From NCBI RefSeq assembly GCF_009758205.1, contig NZ_WRXN01000007.1, positions 327,210 to 391,209 of the forward strand: 64,000 bases of DNA, read 5' to 3'. Made by a program: the position numbers and the translations under genes. Each line of letters starts with the position of its first letter. Position 1 is the stretch's first letter. This DNA is from Chitinophaga tropicalis. Lineage in GTDB: Bacteria; Bacteroidota; Bacteroidia; Chitinophagales; Chitinophagaceae. This document shows positions 34,109-42,496 of this stretch, in pieces. Below the pieces are notes generated by a model. That model had not been told where the DNA came from and did not search any database. It saw nothing but the letters and a program-made list of their open reading frames with translations.

Positions 34109-35770
34109 ATGAGAAGCCTATATCTACTTATTTTAGTCTTACTGACTCTACCGGGTATCATAATTGCCCAAACCACAACACCTTTTACATATTCAACCAC
34201 ATGTCAGAACGATAGTGTAAGATTCATCATTGCGGAAGCTGATCAGGCAGGTATAGATTCTGTAAAATGGAACTTCGGAGATCCGGCTTCAGGTGCCGCA
34301 GATTCCTCAAAAAAAATCACCGGCGCTCACCTGTACAATACCCTTAGTACCTATACTGTAACACTTACCAGCTATAGTAACGGCGCCGCCAGCACTTCTA
34401 CATTAGACATTACCATTGTAGCGCCCGTACCTTACGATTTTGGCCCTACAGACCAGACACTGTGCGATAGTACTACCATTACACTGACCGCACCAACTGT
34501 TTCCGGCGCTGCTTACGAATGGCAGGACGGATCTACCAGCCAGAGCATAGTCGTAGATACCGCTACCACCTACAAGGTAAAGATCAACGGATGCCTGGTA
34601 CCCGATTCTGTGAACATCTTCTATACCCCCGTTCCGGAACTGGAACTGGGAGATGACCTGGTGCTCTGCCTGGGTGAAAATATCCAGCTGGACGCCACCG
34701 CACAGAACTGTACTTACCTGTGGAGCACCGGCGAGACCCGCTCCACCATCGTAGTACATAGTGACGTACCTACCGGCCCGGTACAATACTCCGTAACAGC
34801 CGATGCCAAAGGTTGTGGTCTCTACAGGGATACTATCACCATCACTTTTACCGGCAGCCCCTATCCGTTCTCTCTCGGTCCTGATACAGTGCTTTGCCCC
34901 GGTGAAACCTTCTTCATAGATGCTACCACTCCCGGTGGCAGCAATTACAGGTGGGGTAATGGCGCCAGAACGCCCAGCACTACCATAAGAAGTAACTGGG
35001 CCCTCTGGGTATTGGTCAATATCAACAATACCTGCGACGTACTGGATACTATAGGAATAAGGTTCTGGCCAGACAGGAACGTAGACCTGGGTAACGATAC
35101 TACAATTTGTAAAGGAGAGACACTGGTGTTAAAAGCTGACTTCGGCACTGCCAATTACCGCTGGCAGGATACTTCCAAACAGGCTACCTACTATGTACGG
35201 CAAACAGGAGATTACTGGGTAAGAGCACAGGTTGGCCGTTGCGTATCAAGCGATACTATTCATGTACAGACAGAAGATACCCTCCGCGTAAACCTTGGCC
35301 GGGATACTGTGCTTTGTAACGGAGAGGTGCTCAGATTGAACCCGCAGAGCGGAGGCTCCCAATACAAATGGCAGGATAGTACCTCCGTACCATTCTATAA
35401 TGTTACCCAGGCAGGTACTTATGCACTGGTAGCTACCAATAGTTGCGGACAATCAATAGACGAAATAAACGTAACCTACCAGGAATGCGATTGCCAGGTC
35501 CTCCTGCCCACTGCATTTACCCCTAATGGAGACGGATTGAATGATTACTGGCGACCAAAATTCCGGTGCGAGATAGCTGACTATAAAGTAAGTTTATATA
35601 ACCGCTGGGGACAAAGGGTATACTATACCACAGATCCGCTGATAGGATGGAAAGGCACAAAACAGGGAGGAAGAGTACCGGTTGGAACTTATGCCTGGGT
35701 AATGGACTACAAGATCGTAGCTACAGGAAAATTGATCCGGAAAACCGGAACTGTAACAGTGATCTATTAA
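34109..35770 (+). CDS. secreted PKD-like protein with T9SS type B sorting domain
   Basis: A 553-residue surface protein. It has a signal peptide (about 1-20, ending IIAQ) and a PKD-like domain (about 25-110, DSVKWNFGDPASG and ITGAHLYNTLSTYTVTLTSYS). Several repeats of about 80 residues follow, each beginning with a LxLGxDTxLCxGE-like strand. The C-terminal gliding-motility/CHU_C domain (from about 468: LLPTAFTPNGDGLNDYWRP, then YNRWGQRVYY) targets export through type IX secretion. The longer open frame from 33965 lacks any signal-peptide logic, so the start is the ATG at 34109. It probably acts at the cell surface; the ligand is unknown. Confidence 0.85.
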   Translation: MRSLYLLILVLLTLPGIIIAQTTTPFTYSTTCQNDSVRFIIAEADQAGIDSVKWNFGDPASGAADSSKKITGAHLYNTLSTYTVTLTSYSNGAASTSTLDITIVAPVPYDFGPTDQTLCDSTTITLTAPTVSGAAYEWQDGSTSQSIVVDTATTYKVKINGCLVPDSVNIFYTPVPELELGDDLVLCLGENIQLDATAQNCTYLWSTGETRSTIVVHSDVPTGPVQYSVTADAKGCGLYRDTITITFTGSPYPFSLGPDTVLCPGETFFIDATTPGGSNYRWGNGARTPSTTIRSNWALWVLVNINNTCDVLDTIGIRFWPDRNVDLGNDTTICKGETLVLKADFGTANYRWQDTSKQATYYVRQTGDYWVRAQVGRCVSSDTIHVQTEDTLRVNLGRDTVLCNGEVLRLNPQSGGSQYKWQDSTSVPFYNVTQAGTYALVATNSCGQSIDEINVTYQECDCQVLLPTAFTPNGDGLNDYWRPKFRCEIADYKVSLYNRWGQRVYYTTDPLIGWKGTKQGGRVPVGTYAWVMDYKIVATGKLIRKTGTVTVIY

Positions 35771-35805
35771 TAATCGTATAACTCGCCGGTCTGAATTTTT
35801 TAGCC

Positions 35806-35816
35806 GGCCGCAGGCC
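35806..35816. repeat. GCA-loop mini-hairpin 3
   Basis: GGCC-GCA-GGCC, four-base arms extended by AGC/GCT after one C-A mismatch. It is followed by the long hairpin at 35827-35870, echoing the pair at 33931-33999. Confidence 0.4.
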
Positions 35817-35826
35817 AGCTCACGCT

Positions 35827-35870
35827 TGCAAAAAAAATGGTTTCGCCGGGGCGAAACCATTTTTTTTGCA
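35827..35870. terminator. 21-bp hairpin/terminator between convergent genes
   Basis: Perfect 21-base arms (35827-35847 and 35850-35870) that contain eight As on one side and eight Ts on the other. It can end transcription of both the surface-protein gene and the convergent 35905 gene. Confidence 0.75.
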
Positions 35871-35904
35871 GTAATTCTTCATGCTGTATACAGCCAAAAA
35901 TAAT

Positions 35905-36840
35905 TTATTTAGCAGCATCAAAACTATGAAACTTAGCTACAAACGTAGCTGTCTCCCGCTTCTTAAACGGCACGTCCCATGTCCCGTCATATGTAACCAG
36001 TGATGGAATAAGCAGCCCCTGTTGCTTGGTCATCTGCACATTCATCTTCACATTGAAATCAAAAAGCATCGTTTTATAGGAAAGGGAATATTTACGCCCT
36101 ACTATCTCAAAATTATCTTTATTGAAGTAGGTGATCAGCTCATTGATTACTATCTCCCCCCTGTCTAATCTGTTCAGATCATCTCTTGCCTTTGCAGTAA
36201 AAACATAGCAGGGAGTACTACCCAGGTAATCCTCAGCAGTAATGGAGAAATTATAAAGACGCATCACTTCCGGATCAAAGATCGCTACTTTAGCTCCCAC
36301 TATAGGCACCCCTCTTACCGGTTTTCCCGGGTTGAAGATCAGCTTTTTGAGCTGTGCCTTATGCTTAGCCATACTGCCGCCGGAAGTTTCCGGGCTTTCG
36401 CCGCTGGCATCCACACAAACAGTACCTTTTGTGAAGAAAAGGCTTGCATAAAGTTCCGCTGTATAGTAGTTGTAATCACCTTTTTTGGTGTAAAAGTCGC
36501 CCGTTGCATGCTCTTCCAGCACTTTCATCGTACGGCAATAGCCTTGCATGGTCTGATGTGTCCGGCTCTTAAGAGAAGCCTGTACCTGCTGCTTTTTATC
36601 GTAAATGCGGATATCGTTGTCCGACACATATCCGAGAAGACGGAGGTTTTTAAATGCCCTGTAGAAAGTAGTATCGTCTTCTACTCTTTTAATGAAACTG
36701 TTTACATCAAAGCCTATACGTTTTGCCTGGACCACCACTTCATCCAGGTTAACGGTCATTCCTTTATAAATAGCTGTGTCCTGTGCATAGGTATTATGAA
36801 AAAAGAACAGCGTGAAAAGGTACATCCATAATTTTCGCAT
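35905..36840 (-). CDS. secreted protein of unknown function next to a sigma/anti-sigma cassette
   Basis: A 311-residue protein with a signal peptide (about 1-19, ending TYAQ). The segment VNLDEVVVQAKR (about 31-42) resembles the junction after carboxypeptidase-like domains in TonB-associated proteins. The rest is mixed alpha/beta without a known motif. Its start lies 27 bases after the stop of the anti-sigma gene, on the same strand, so it may be co-transcribed with that sigma cassette and be one of its outputs. Family not recognised. Confidence 0.65.
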   Translation of the reverse strand: MRKLWMYLFTLFFFHNTYAQDTAIYKGMTVNLDEVVVQAKRIGFDVNSFIKRVEDDTTFYRAFKNLRLLGYVSDNDIRIYDKKQQVQASLKSRTHQTMQGYCRTMKVLEEHATGDFYTKKGDYNYYTAELYASLFFTKGTVCVDASGESPETSGGSMAKHKAQLKKLIFNPGKPVRGVPIVGAKVAIFDPEVMRLYNFSITAEDYLGSTPCYVFTAKARDDLNRLDRGEIVINELITYFNKDNFEIVGRKYSLSYKTMLFDFNVKMNVQMTKQQGLLIPSLVTYDGTWDVPFKKRETATFVAKFHSFDAAK

Positions 36841-36867
36841 AGCACGAAATTATGGATTTTACCGGTT

Positions 36868-37704
36868 TCACCCGGCTTTTCCTGCTACATACATCTGGTC
36901 TGATGTTGGCGTTGCACTTCCGCCTTTCTTTTCGAGAGTAATCGCAAACATTTCTGCAGCGCTGATAGATTTCATTTTCTGAAGCAGCTCAGGAGTAGCA
37001 TTTCCTGGTTCAAGCATGCCCATATCTACCGGTTTACCATCTACGATGGCCCAGAGTTGATATTGTTTATCAGCAGCAGGCGCAGGCAGGTTATTCACAA
37101 GTACGAATACCTCTTTAGAGCTGGCATTCCAGTAAACGGTAGCCATTGCATCAGGGAAGAGTTGGGTGCCAGGCATCTTTATCATTTTCATGGCAGGATC
37201 TTTCATGATGTGAAGAGACTTGCTCATCTCCTCCATGCGTGTGCGATAAAGATCAGTATTGGCGGTCAGCGTGTTGTTCTGCGTCAGCAGGTTTTCATAA
37301 CGGATCTTATAATCATTGTAACGGTTGTAAAACGTGTAACCCAGAAACACGCTGCCGGCCAGCAGGATGATAGATGCGGCCGCTGTCCAGCGCCATATGC
37401 CATGTACACGCACAGGCCTGGTATATATTTCCTCTGCAATCGTTTCTTCAATGTAGGCATTGCTGTGCCGGGCTTCTTCTTCAGTCTCTACAGTACTAAG
37501 TATCTGTTGCCGGAGATATGCAGGAGGCTTTACAGCATATAGTGATACATACTGTTCCATATCATGCTGGCAGTCGTCTACTGCTGCCGCAACTTCCGGA
37601 TATACTACCATGCCGCGCTCCAGCTCCTGCGTTTCCGCTGGTGTGGCAAGTTTGCTAACATAAGCTTCTACTAAACCGGACGATATGAAACGTGACGCGT
37701 CCAC
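36868..37704 (-). CDS. RskA-like anti-sigma factor (cassette 1)
   Basis: A 278-residue single-pass membrane protein. The N-terminal cytosolic part (about 1-110) would bind the sigma factor. A membrane helix lies at about 121-143, then a coiled segment. A periplasmic RskA-type domain (about 185-278) shows YQLWAIVDGKPVDMG. It starts at GTG 37704, two bases after the sigma stop, so the pair is coupled. It is clearly paralogous to the 38485 protein (same N-terminal xRxISSGxxExxV pattern, same C-terminal xGGSxTPTxDQMxVAGK). Confidence 0.88.
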   Translation of the reverse strand: MDASRFISSGLVEAYVSKLATPAETQELERGMVVYPEVAAAVDDCQHDMEQYVSLYAVKPPAYLRQQILSTVETEEEARHSNAYIEETIAEEIYTRPVRVHGIWRWTAAASIILLAGSVFLGYTFYNRYNDYKIRYENLLTQNNTLTANTDLYRTRMEEMSKSLHIMKDPAMKMIKMPGTQLFPDAMATVYWNASSKEVFVLVNNLPAPAADKQYQLWAIVDGKPVDMGMLEPGNATPELLQKMKSISAAEMFAITLEKKGGSATPTSDQMYVAGKAG

Positions 37705-37706
37705 TC

Positions 37707-38267
37707 TTATACTAATTTTAACAGATTCCGTAATTGAATTATGGCGTTTCTCATTCTCGTTTTAACCGTACCCAAAGGAATTTCCAGCACCTTGGAAATC
37801 TCTTCCTGGGTGCATCCTTTATAGTACGCTAAATCAATGATGATCCGTTGTTCCTTTGTTAATTTTTCAAGGACCTTTGAAAGTCCAAGATGGTCAACGG
37901 ATGGGTGTACGGTTAAATTACCTGTATATAAATGTACGTCATCTCCAATGTCTTGGATTTTCTGATCCATTTTATGTGCCTTTGACCGGAGAGAATCAAT
38001 GGCGGTATTGCGGGTAATATTGAGCATCCATGTAAATAAACGCCCTTTACTATCGTCATATCTGTCAATATTGCGCCAGATCTTGACAAACACTTCCTGC
38101 AAGACATCACTCGCATTGCCCTCGTCATTGAGCACCTTTAACGCTACACCGTACAGGGCCGGCGAATAACGATCATACAGGTATCCGAATACCTTCTGGT
38201 CTTTGGCCCTTAACCCCTGCACAAGCTCAGATTCCGTATAGTTGAACGCGGATTCCAAAAGAGTCAA
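37707..38267 (-). CDS. ECF sigma factor (cassette 1)
   Basis: A 186-residue ECF sigma factor with region 2 (about 20-95, with VLQEVFVKIWRNIDRYDDSKGRLFTWMLNI) and region 4 (about 130-180, with GCTQEEISKVLEIPLGTVKTRMRNAI). It starts at TTG 38267; no suitable in-frame ATG is near. It is closely similar to the 39350 sigma over its whole length. The upstream gap (38268-38484) holds a block resembling one upstream of ilvD. Confidence 0.9.
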   Translation of the reverse strand: MTLLESAFNYTESELVQGLRAKDQKVFGYLYDRYSPALYGVALKVLNDEGNASDVLQEVFVKIWRNIDRYDDSKGRLFTWMLNITRNTAIDSLRSKAHKMDQKIQDIGDDVHLYTGNLTVHPSVDHLGLSKVLEKLTKEQRIIIDLAYYKGCTQEEISKVLEIPLGTVKTRMRNAIIQLRNLLKLV

Positions 38268-38484
38268 AAATTTTGTTAAAAATACAATTCAGAATGTGCT
38301 CCACATTTCAGCTGTCAGGTGCTACAGATGTCTGTTTTCCGGTACAACTGGATGTTAAAAATCCAAATATTGTTAAATAATGGTTTAAACGGGAATGCAA
38401 TAATAAAGGAAAGATACCAAATTATTACAGAATAATTGATAATGAAGCGATAAGAAGAGATAACAGGGGAAGGTCAACAGATTA
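38268..38484 (-). other. gap upstream of sigma cassette 1
   Basis: About 217 bases with no gene. On the minus strand, 38394-38355 contains TCCCGTTTAAACCATT, a TTTAACA and ATTTGGATTTTTAA, a block also seen in altered form at 25123-25081. No convincing -7/-33 pair. Confidence 0.4.
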
Positions 38485-39345
38485 TCAGCCAGCTACTTTA
38501 CCAGCTACAAACATCTGGTCCAGGGTGGGGGTTTGGCTACCACCCTTATTCTCCAGGGTCACTGCAAAAACCTGCGCTTTTTCTACATTTTTTACTTTCT
38601 GAAGAGCTTTGGCAGAATCACGCTCAAATATACCGGCATCTATCAGCTTGCCGTTCACAATTGCCCAGAGCTGATATTGCTTGCCTTCAGGAGGCTCCGG
38701 CAGCACCTGCGCCAGGACAAAGGTCTCTTTAGATTCAGGGTTCCAGCAAATAGTGGCCACAGCACCAGAGTGTTTACCTACACCCAGCATTTTCACCCAT
38801 TTGAACGCCGGGTCTTTCATCAGGCTGTTTTCCTTCTGCGTATGGTCCAGCTGTTCTTTAAAAGCATCCCTTTCTGCCGTCAGCTCTACCTGGCCGGCCT
38901 CAAGAGTTGTATTCCTGGTTTTATAATTATCAGCATTGCTATAGGCTACAATATTCAGCGTCGTGCTCACAAGCAGAAGCACAGAAGCAGCAATGGCCCC
39001 ATATTGCCACATTTTCAGCGGAGAAAGCTGCAGGCTCATGCTTCCATTACTGCTGAAAGACTCCACTTCGGCAAATGTTGCTGCTTGCTCTTCCACTACC
39101 GGGATCGCTTCTTCCACATCGTCCTTGTTCAGGCGCTCCATGAGCTGACGTTTCAGCGCTGCAGGCGGCTTTTTAGCCCACATCTCTATATAGCGTTCCA
39201 TGTCCTGCTGTATAGCATCTGCAGCAGCCCTGATCTCGGGATGCTGTTGTATAGCTGCCATTACCTCACGGGACTCTGTCTCAGACAGTAATCCTGTAAC
39301 ATGGTTTTCTATAACACCGGACGATATGTAGCGTTGAACATCCAC
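38485..39345 (-). CDS. RskA-like anti-sigma factor (cassette 2)
   Basis: A 286-residue single-pass membrane protein with the same plan as the 36868 protein: a cytosolic sigma-binding part (about 1-110), a membrane helix (about 112-135), a coiled stretch (NTTLEAGQVELTAERDAFKEQL) and a periplasmic RskA-type domain (about 190-286, YQLWAIVNGKLIDAG). It starts at GTG 39345, four bases after the sigma stop. Paralogous to the cassette 1 anti-sigma, which raises the possibility of cross-talk. Confidence 0.88.
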   Translation of the reverse strand: MDVQRYISSGVIENHVTGLLSETESREVMAAIQQHPEIRAAADAIQQDMERYIEMWAKKPPAALKRQLMERLNKDDVEEAIPVVEEQAATFAEVESFSSNGSMSLQLSPLKMWQYGAIAASVLLLVSTTLNIVAYSNADNYKTRNTTLEAGQVELTAERDAFKEQLDHTQKENSLMKDPAFKWVKMLGVGKHSGAVATICWNPESKETFVLAQVLPEPPEGKQYQLWAIVNGKLIDAGIFERDSAKALQKVKNVEKAQVFAVTLENKGGSQTPTLDQMFVAGKVAG

Positions 39346-39349
39346 TTGC

Positions 39350-39898
39350 TTAGATCTGTTTTAAAATATTGCGCAGTTGTATGATCGCATTACGCATCCT
39401 GGTCTTCACGGTCCCCAGGGGAATATCGAGGATCTTGGCTATCTCTTCCTGCGTACATCCCTTATAATAAGCCAGGTCTATAATAACACGTTGTTCTTTG
39501 TTCAGTTGTTCTACAACTTTCACCAATCCGAGATGGTCTATTACAGGCTGCACGGTGAGCTGGTCTGAAGCCTGTGCATTAGGCCCCAGTTCATGCAGCT
39601 TCTGCCCAAGTTTATGGGCTTTTGAGCGAAGGGTATCAATAGCGGTATTACGGGCAATGTTCACCATCCAGGTAAACAACCTCCCCTTTTCAGCATCATA
39701 GCGTTCTATGCCCCGCCAGATCTTGAGGAAGATCTCCTGCAGTACATCCCCTGCAGCAGTTTCATCATTTAATACTTTCAGGGCAATGCCATATAATGCC
39801 GGGGAATAATGATCATATAAGTAACCGAAGTATTTCTCGTTCCTGGCCTTAAGACCAAGTACTAATTCGGATTCTGTATATGTGACTGCCGCTCCCAA
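39350..39898 (-). CDS. ECF sigma factor (cassette 2)
   Basis: A 182-residue ECF sigma factor. Region 2 and region 4 are nearly the same as in the 37707 protein (KGRLFTWMVNIARNTAIDTLRSKAHK and EEIAKILDIPLGTVKTRMRNAIIQLRN). It starts at TTG 39898. The promoter at 39922-39951 (TTG, 19 bases, TATTTTAG) is a housekeeping type, so transcription may not need the factor itself. It is followed by its anti-sigma gene and then by cassette 1. Confidence 0.9.
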   Translation of the reverse strand: MGAAVTYTESELVLGLKARNEKYFGYLYDHYSPALYGIALKVLNDETAAGDVLQEIFLKIWRGIERYDAEKGRLFTWMVNIARNTAIDTLRSKAHKLGQKLHELGPNAQASDQLTVQPVIDHLGLVKVVEQLNKEQRVIIDLAYYKGCTQEEIAKILDIPLGTVKTRMRNAIIQLRNILKQI

Positions 39899-39921
39899 TG
39901 TATTGTATTAGTTTGCAGGCA

Positions 39922-39951
39922 CTAAAATAGCAGGGTTTTCTCACATTACAA
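39922..39951 (-). promoter_or_regulatory. promoter of sigma cassette 2
   Basis: Minus-strand TTG (39951-39949), 19 bases, then TATTTTAG (39929-39922), one base off TAnnTTTG. It lies 24 bases before the TTG start. Confidence 0.6.
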
Positions 39952-39965
39952 AATTTTCACTTATT

Positions 39966-40544
39966 TTATTTGTGAAATATCATTTTATAATCAACGCTTA
40001 CTTTCCCCTTGGAAATATCTTCCAGTTTACCTTTGATCATCCTTTTCTTCAACGGCTTCAGGTGATCTATGAATAATTTACCATCAATATGGTCATATTC
40101 ATGAAATATAACGCGGGCAGTAATGCCGGTAAAAGTCTGCTCCTGTGGCTGGAATTTCTCATCTACATAACGCAGTGTCACTGACTCAGGTCTGTATACA
40201 TCCTCCCTTACTTTCGGGATGCTCAGACAGCCTTCATTATAAGCCCACTCTTCCCCATCAGTCTCTACTATATGAGCATTGATGAAAACCTGCTTAATGC
40301 CGTTATCACCAGGATAATCCTTCTTCTCATCTTCTTCCAGGCTGTTAATGATCTGCTCACTGTCCACCACAAACAGGCGGATAGGCCTGTTTATCTGCGG
40401 TGCTGCCAGCCCTACCCCATTTGAACCGTACATGGTTTCCCACATATTTGCGATCAGTTGTTCCAACTGGGGATAATCAGGTGTAATATCTTCACACATT
40501 TTACGTAAAACCGGGTGGCCGTAAGCAACAATAGGTAGAATCAT
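39966..40544 (-). CDS. def: peptide deformylase
   Basis: Removes the formyl group from nascent proteins. A 192-residue metalloenzyme with the three family motifs: GVGLAAPQI (43-51), EGCLSIP (metal ligand Cys106) and HEYDHIDG (His148, Glu149, His152). A longer insertion between motifs 1 and 2 is common in Bacteroidota. It follows ruvX by 47 bases on the same strand, probably in one transcript with ruvX and the UbiA-like gene. Confidence 0.97.
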   Translation of the reverse strand: MILPIVAYGHPVLRKMCEDITPDYPQLEQLIANMWETMYGSNGVGLAAPQINRPIRLFVVDSEQIINSLEEDEKKDYPGDNGIKQVFINAHIVETDGEEWAYNEGCLSIPKVREDVYRPESVTLRYVDEKFQPQEQTFTGITARVIFHEYDHIDGKLFIDHLKPLKKRMIKGKLEDISKGKVSVDYKMIFHK

Positions 40545-40591
40545 TATTCAGTATTTTTTTCAGAACTGCAAAGGTAAGATCAATTGGGTAA

Positions 40592-41002
40592 TTATTTGTG
40601 CTGAAGATATTCCTGCAATATAATAGTGGCGCTGATCTCGTCTACCAGCGCTTTATTCTGGCGGTCCTTCTTTTTCAGTCCGCTGTCTATCATAGCACGT
40701 ACAGCCAGCTTTGACGTAAAACGCTCATCTACTTTCTTTACAGGAAGCTCAGGGAAATTTTTCTGCAGTATCCTCACACATTCTGTAACAAGGGCAGTAG
40801 CATCAGTAGCCCCCCCGTCCAGGTTTTTGGGTTCTCCTATCAATATCAGTTCCACCTGTTCTTCTGACAGGTATTTTTTCAGGTAAGGTATCAGGTTGTG
40901 AGTAGGAATAGTAGTAAGTCCGCTGGCTATCAGCTGTAACGGGTCTGTCACAGCCAGGCCCGTCCTTTTCTTACCATAATCAATTGCCATTATTCTCGCC
41001 AT
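40592..41002 (-). CDS. ruvX: RuvX/YqgF-family putative Holliday junction resolvase
   Basis: A 136-residue RNase H-fold protein with the YqgF motifs: an N-terminal AIDYGKKRTGLAV with the first catalytic Asp, ILIGEPKN in the middle, and C-terminal VDEISATIILQ with another acidic residue. It is thought to process Holliday junctions or 16S rRNA ends in other bacteria. It lies 14 bases after the UbiA-like gene stop and 47 bases before def. Confidence 0.92.
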   Translation of the reverse strand: MARIMAIDYGKKRTGLAVTDPLQLIASGLTTIPTHNLIPYLKKYLSEEQVELILIGEPKNLDGGATDATALVTECVRILQKNFPELPVKKVDERFTSKLAVRAMIDSGLKKKDRQNKALVDEISATIILQEYLQHK

Positions 41003-41016
41003 CGTATATAAACAGT

Positions 41017-41883
41017 TTAACCAATAAAAAGCATATCACTGATGGCAAATACCGCCAACACTACGCTGGCAATACCATTAGTGGTCATAAAGGCAATATT
41101 GACACGGCTCAGGTCATTCGGCTTTACCAGCAGGTGCTGGGTGATCAGCATAATAATAAAAACAGTAGCGCCAATAGCATACAGCCAGTGAAAATGCCCC
41201 ATAAGGCCTATAATGATCACCAGCGCCCCTGCTATAAGGTGCAGGGCCTCAGAGAAATGCAGGCCCCCTGTCTTTCCCAGCCAGGCAGGAACAGAATTAA
41301 GAGACAATGAGCGGTCAAACTCTTCATCCTGCAGGGAATAAATAATGTCAAAACCTCCGGTCCAGCACATTACCAGCACAGATAACAACACCGGCAACAA
41401 GGCAAATTGACCTGTCACTGACAGGTAAGCGCCTATAGGAGCCAGGGAGAGCCCTAGTCCCAGCACAAGGTGACATAATGCAGTAAAACGCTTGGTATAG
41501 CTATACCCCAGCACCACTATCAGCGCTACGGGCGAAAGGAAAAAACAGATCCTGTTAATAAACCAGGTGGTCAGCATGAACAAGAGGCAGTTCACGATCA
41601 CAAATAACAGCGCATTCTTCTCGGTGATCACGCCCGCCGGGATCTCCCGCTTTGCAGTACGGGGGTTCTTCCTGTCTATATCCGCATCCAGCCAGCGGTT
41701 AAAGCCCATAGCAGCGCTGCGGGCAAAGACCATACACAACACCACCAGCACAAACAGCTGCCAGCTGAAAGGCTGACCTGCCTTGACGGTTGCCATAAAA
41801 AAACCCGTCAGGGCAAACGGCATGGCAAAAATGGTATGGCTGAACTTAACCAGCGATAGGTATTTATTGACTGTAGTGATCAT
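41017..41883 (-). CDS. UbiA-family prenyltransferase (probable menaquinone pathway)
   Basis: A 288-residue integral membrane enzyme with about eight to nine helices. The first Asp-rich motif is NRWLDADIDRKN (about 62-73), with GFNRWLDADIDRKNPRTAKR typical of the MqnP/UbiA-4-hydroxybenzoate-like group. A second motif lies near YSLQDEEFDRS (about 186-196). It attaches a polyprenyl chain to an aromatic ring. In Bacteroidota this subgroup often serves futalosine-type menaquinone synthesis, but that is inferred; no other menaquinone gene is in the window. Confidence 0.87.
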   Translation of the reverse strand: MITTVNKYLSLVKFSHTIFAMPFALTGFFMATVKAGQPFSWQLFVLVVLCMVFARSAAMGFNRWLDADIDRKNPRTAKREIPAGVITEKNALLFVIVNCLLFMLTTWFINRICFFLSPVALIVVLGYSYTKRFTALCHLVLGLGLSLAPIGAYLSVTGQFALLPVLLSVLVMCWTGGFDIIYSLQDEEFDRSLSLNSVPAWLGKTGGLHFSEALHLIAGALVIIIGLMGHFHWLYAIGATVFIIMLITQHLLVKPNDLSRVNIAFMTTNGIASVVLAVFAISDMLFIG

Positions 41884-41913
41884 AGTAATATAGTTATATG
41901 CTGCCTGCAGCAG

Positions 41914-42444
41914 TTACTTTTTGAGTTTCACAAAGATATCCCAAACTACAATACCGGTACTTACCGATATATTTAATGAGTGCTTCATACCGGATTGCGG
42001 GATCTCTATACAACCATCCGCCATTTTCATGACCTCTGCATCCACCCCTGATACCTCATTCCCGAATACCAGCGCCAGCGGCCGGGAAGGATCCGGATTA
42101 AAGGCATCCAGCATCACGCTGTTCTCCGCCTGCTCTATGGTCATAATAGCATAACCAGCCTCACGCAGCTTCTCCACAGCTTCCCTGGTAGTGGGAAAAT
42201 ATTGCCATTCAACCGTTTCTGTAGCGCCTAAAGCGGTTTTCTGAATATCACGGTGAGGAGGAACCGGCGTATAGCCGCATAATACAATTCCTTGTAGCAG
42301 AAAAGCATCTGCAGTGCGGAACACTGATCCTACATTATGCATACTGCGTACATTGTCAAGCACAAGTACCAGCGGCGTCTTATCTGCTTCTTTAAACTGT
42401 TCCACCGTTTTACGGCCCAGTTCATCCATGCTTAATTTGCGCAT
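41914..42444 (-). CDS. SpoU/TrmH-family RNA 2'-O-methyltransferase
   Basis: About 176 residues of a SPOUT-fold methyltransferase. Motifs include VLDNVRSMHNVGSVFRTADAF (motif 1 with the catalytic Arg), ALVFGNEVSGVD (motif 2) and IEIPQSGMKHSLNISVSTGIV (motif 3). The target RNA is unknown. The open frame extends to 42543 but the ATG at 42444 (MRKLSMDELG) gives the usual start. It is only four bases from a -7 element, so the mRNA would be nearly leaderless. Divergent to mutS. Confidence 0.9.
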   Translation of the reverse strand: MRKLSMDELGRKTVEQFKEADKTPLVLVLDNVRSMHNVGSVFRTADAFLLQGIVLCGYTPVPPHRDIQKTALGATETVEWQYFPTTREAVEKLREAGYAIMTIEQAENSVMLDAFNPDPSRPLALVFGNEVSGVDAEVMKMADGCIEIPQSGMKHSLNISVSTGIVVWDIFVKLKK

Positions 42445-42448
42445 TTTG

Positions 42449-42456
42449 CAAAAATA
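42449..42456 (-). promoter_or_regulatory. -7 element of the SpoU-family gene
   Basis: Minus-strand TATTTTTG fits TAnnTTTG and ends four bases before the ATG at 42444. A TTG lies 18 bases upstream. This predicts a leaderless or nearly leaderless mRNA. Confidence 0.55.
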
Positions 42457-42464
42457 CAATAAAA

Positions 42465-42475
42465 GGAGTGACTCC
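42465..42475. promoter_or_regulatory. palindrome between divergent spoU and mutS
   Basis: GGAGT-G-ACTCC, perfect, lying between the two divergent -7 elements. Could be an operator or a chance match. Confidence 0.3.
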
Positions 42476-42484
42476 AAGTTTCTA

Positions 42485-42492
42485 TATATTTG
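42485..42492 (+). promoter_or_regulatory. -7 element of mutS
   Basis: TATATTTG fits TAnnTTTG and ends four bases before the mutS ATG at 42497, predicting a leaderless mRNA. No TTG at the right distance upstream, so the call is weaker. Confidence 0.45.
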
Positions 42493-42496
42493 CCGC

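Noticed and set aside
42314..42496. N-terminal extension of mutS
   Set aside because: The extra 61 residues lie opposite the spoU gene, match nothing in MutS, and a promoter element lies just before the internal ATG.
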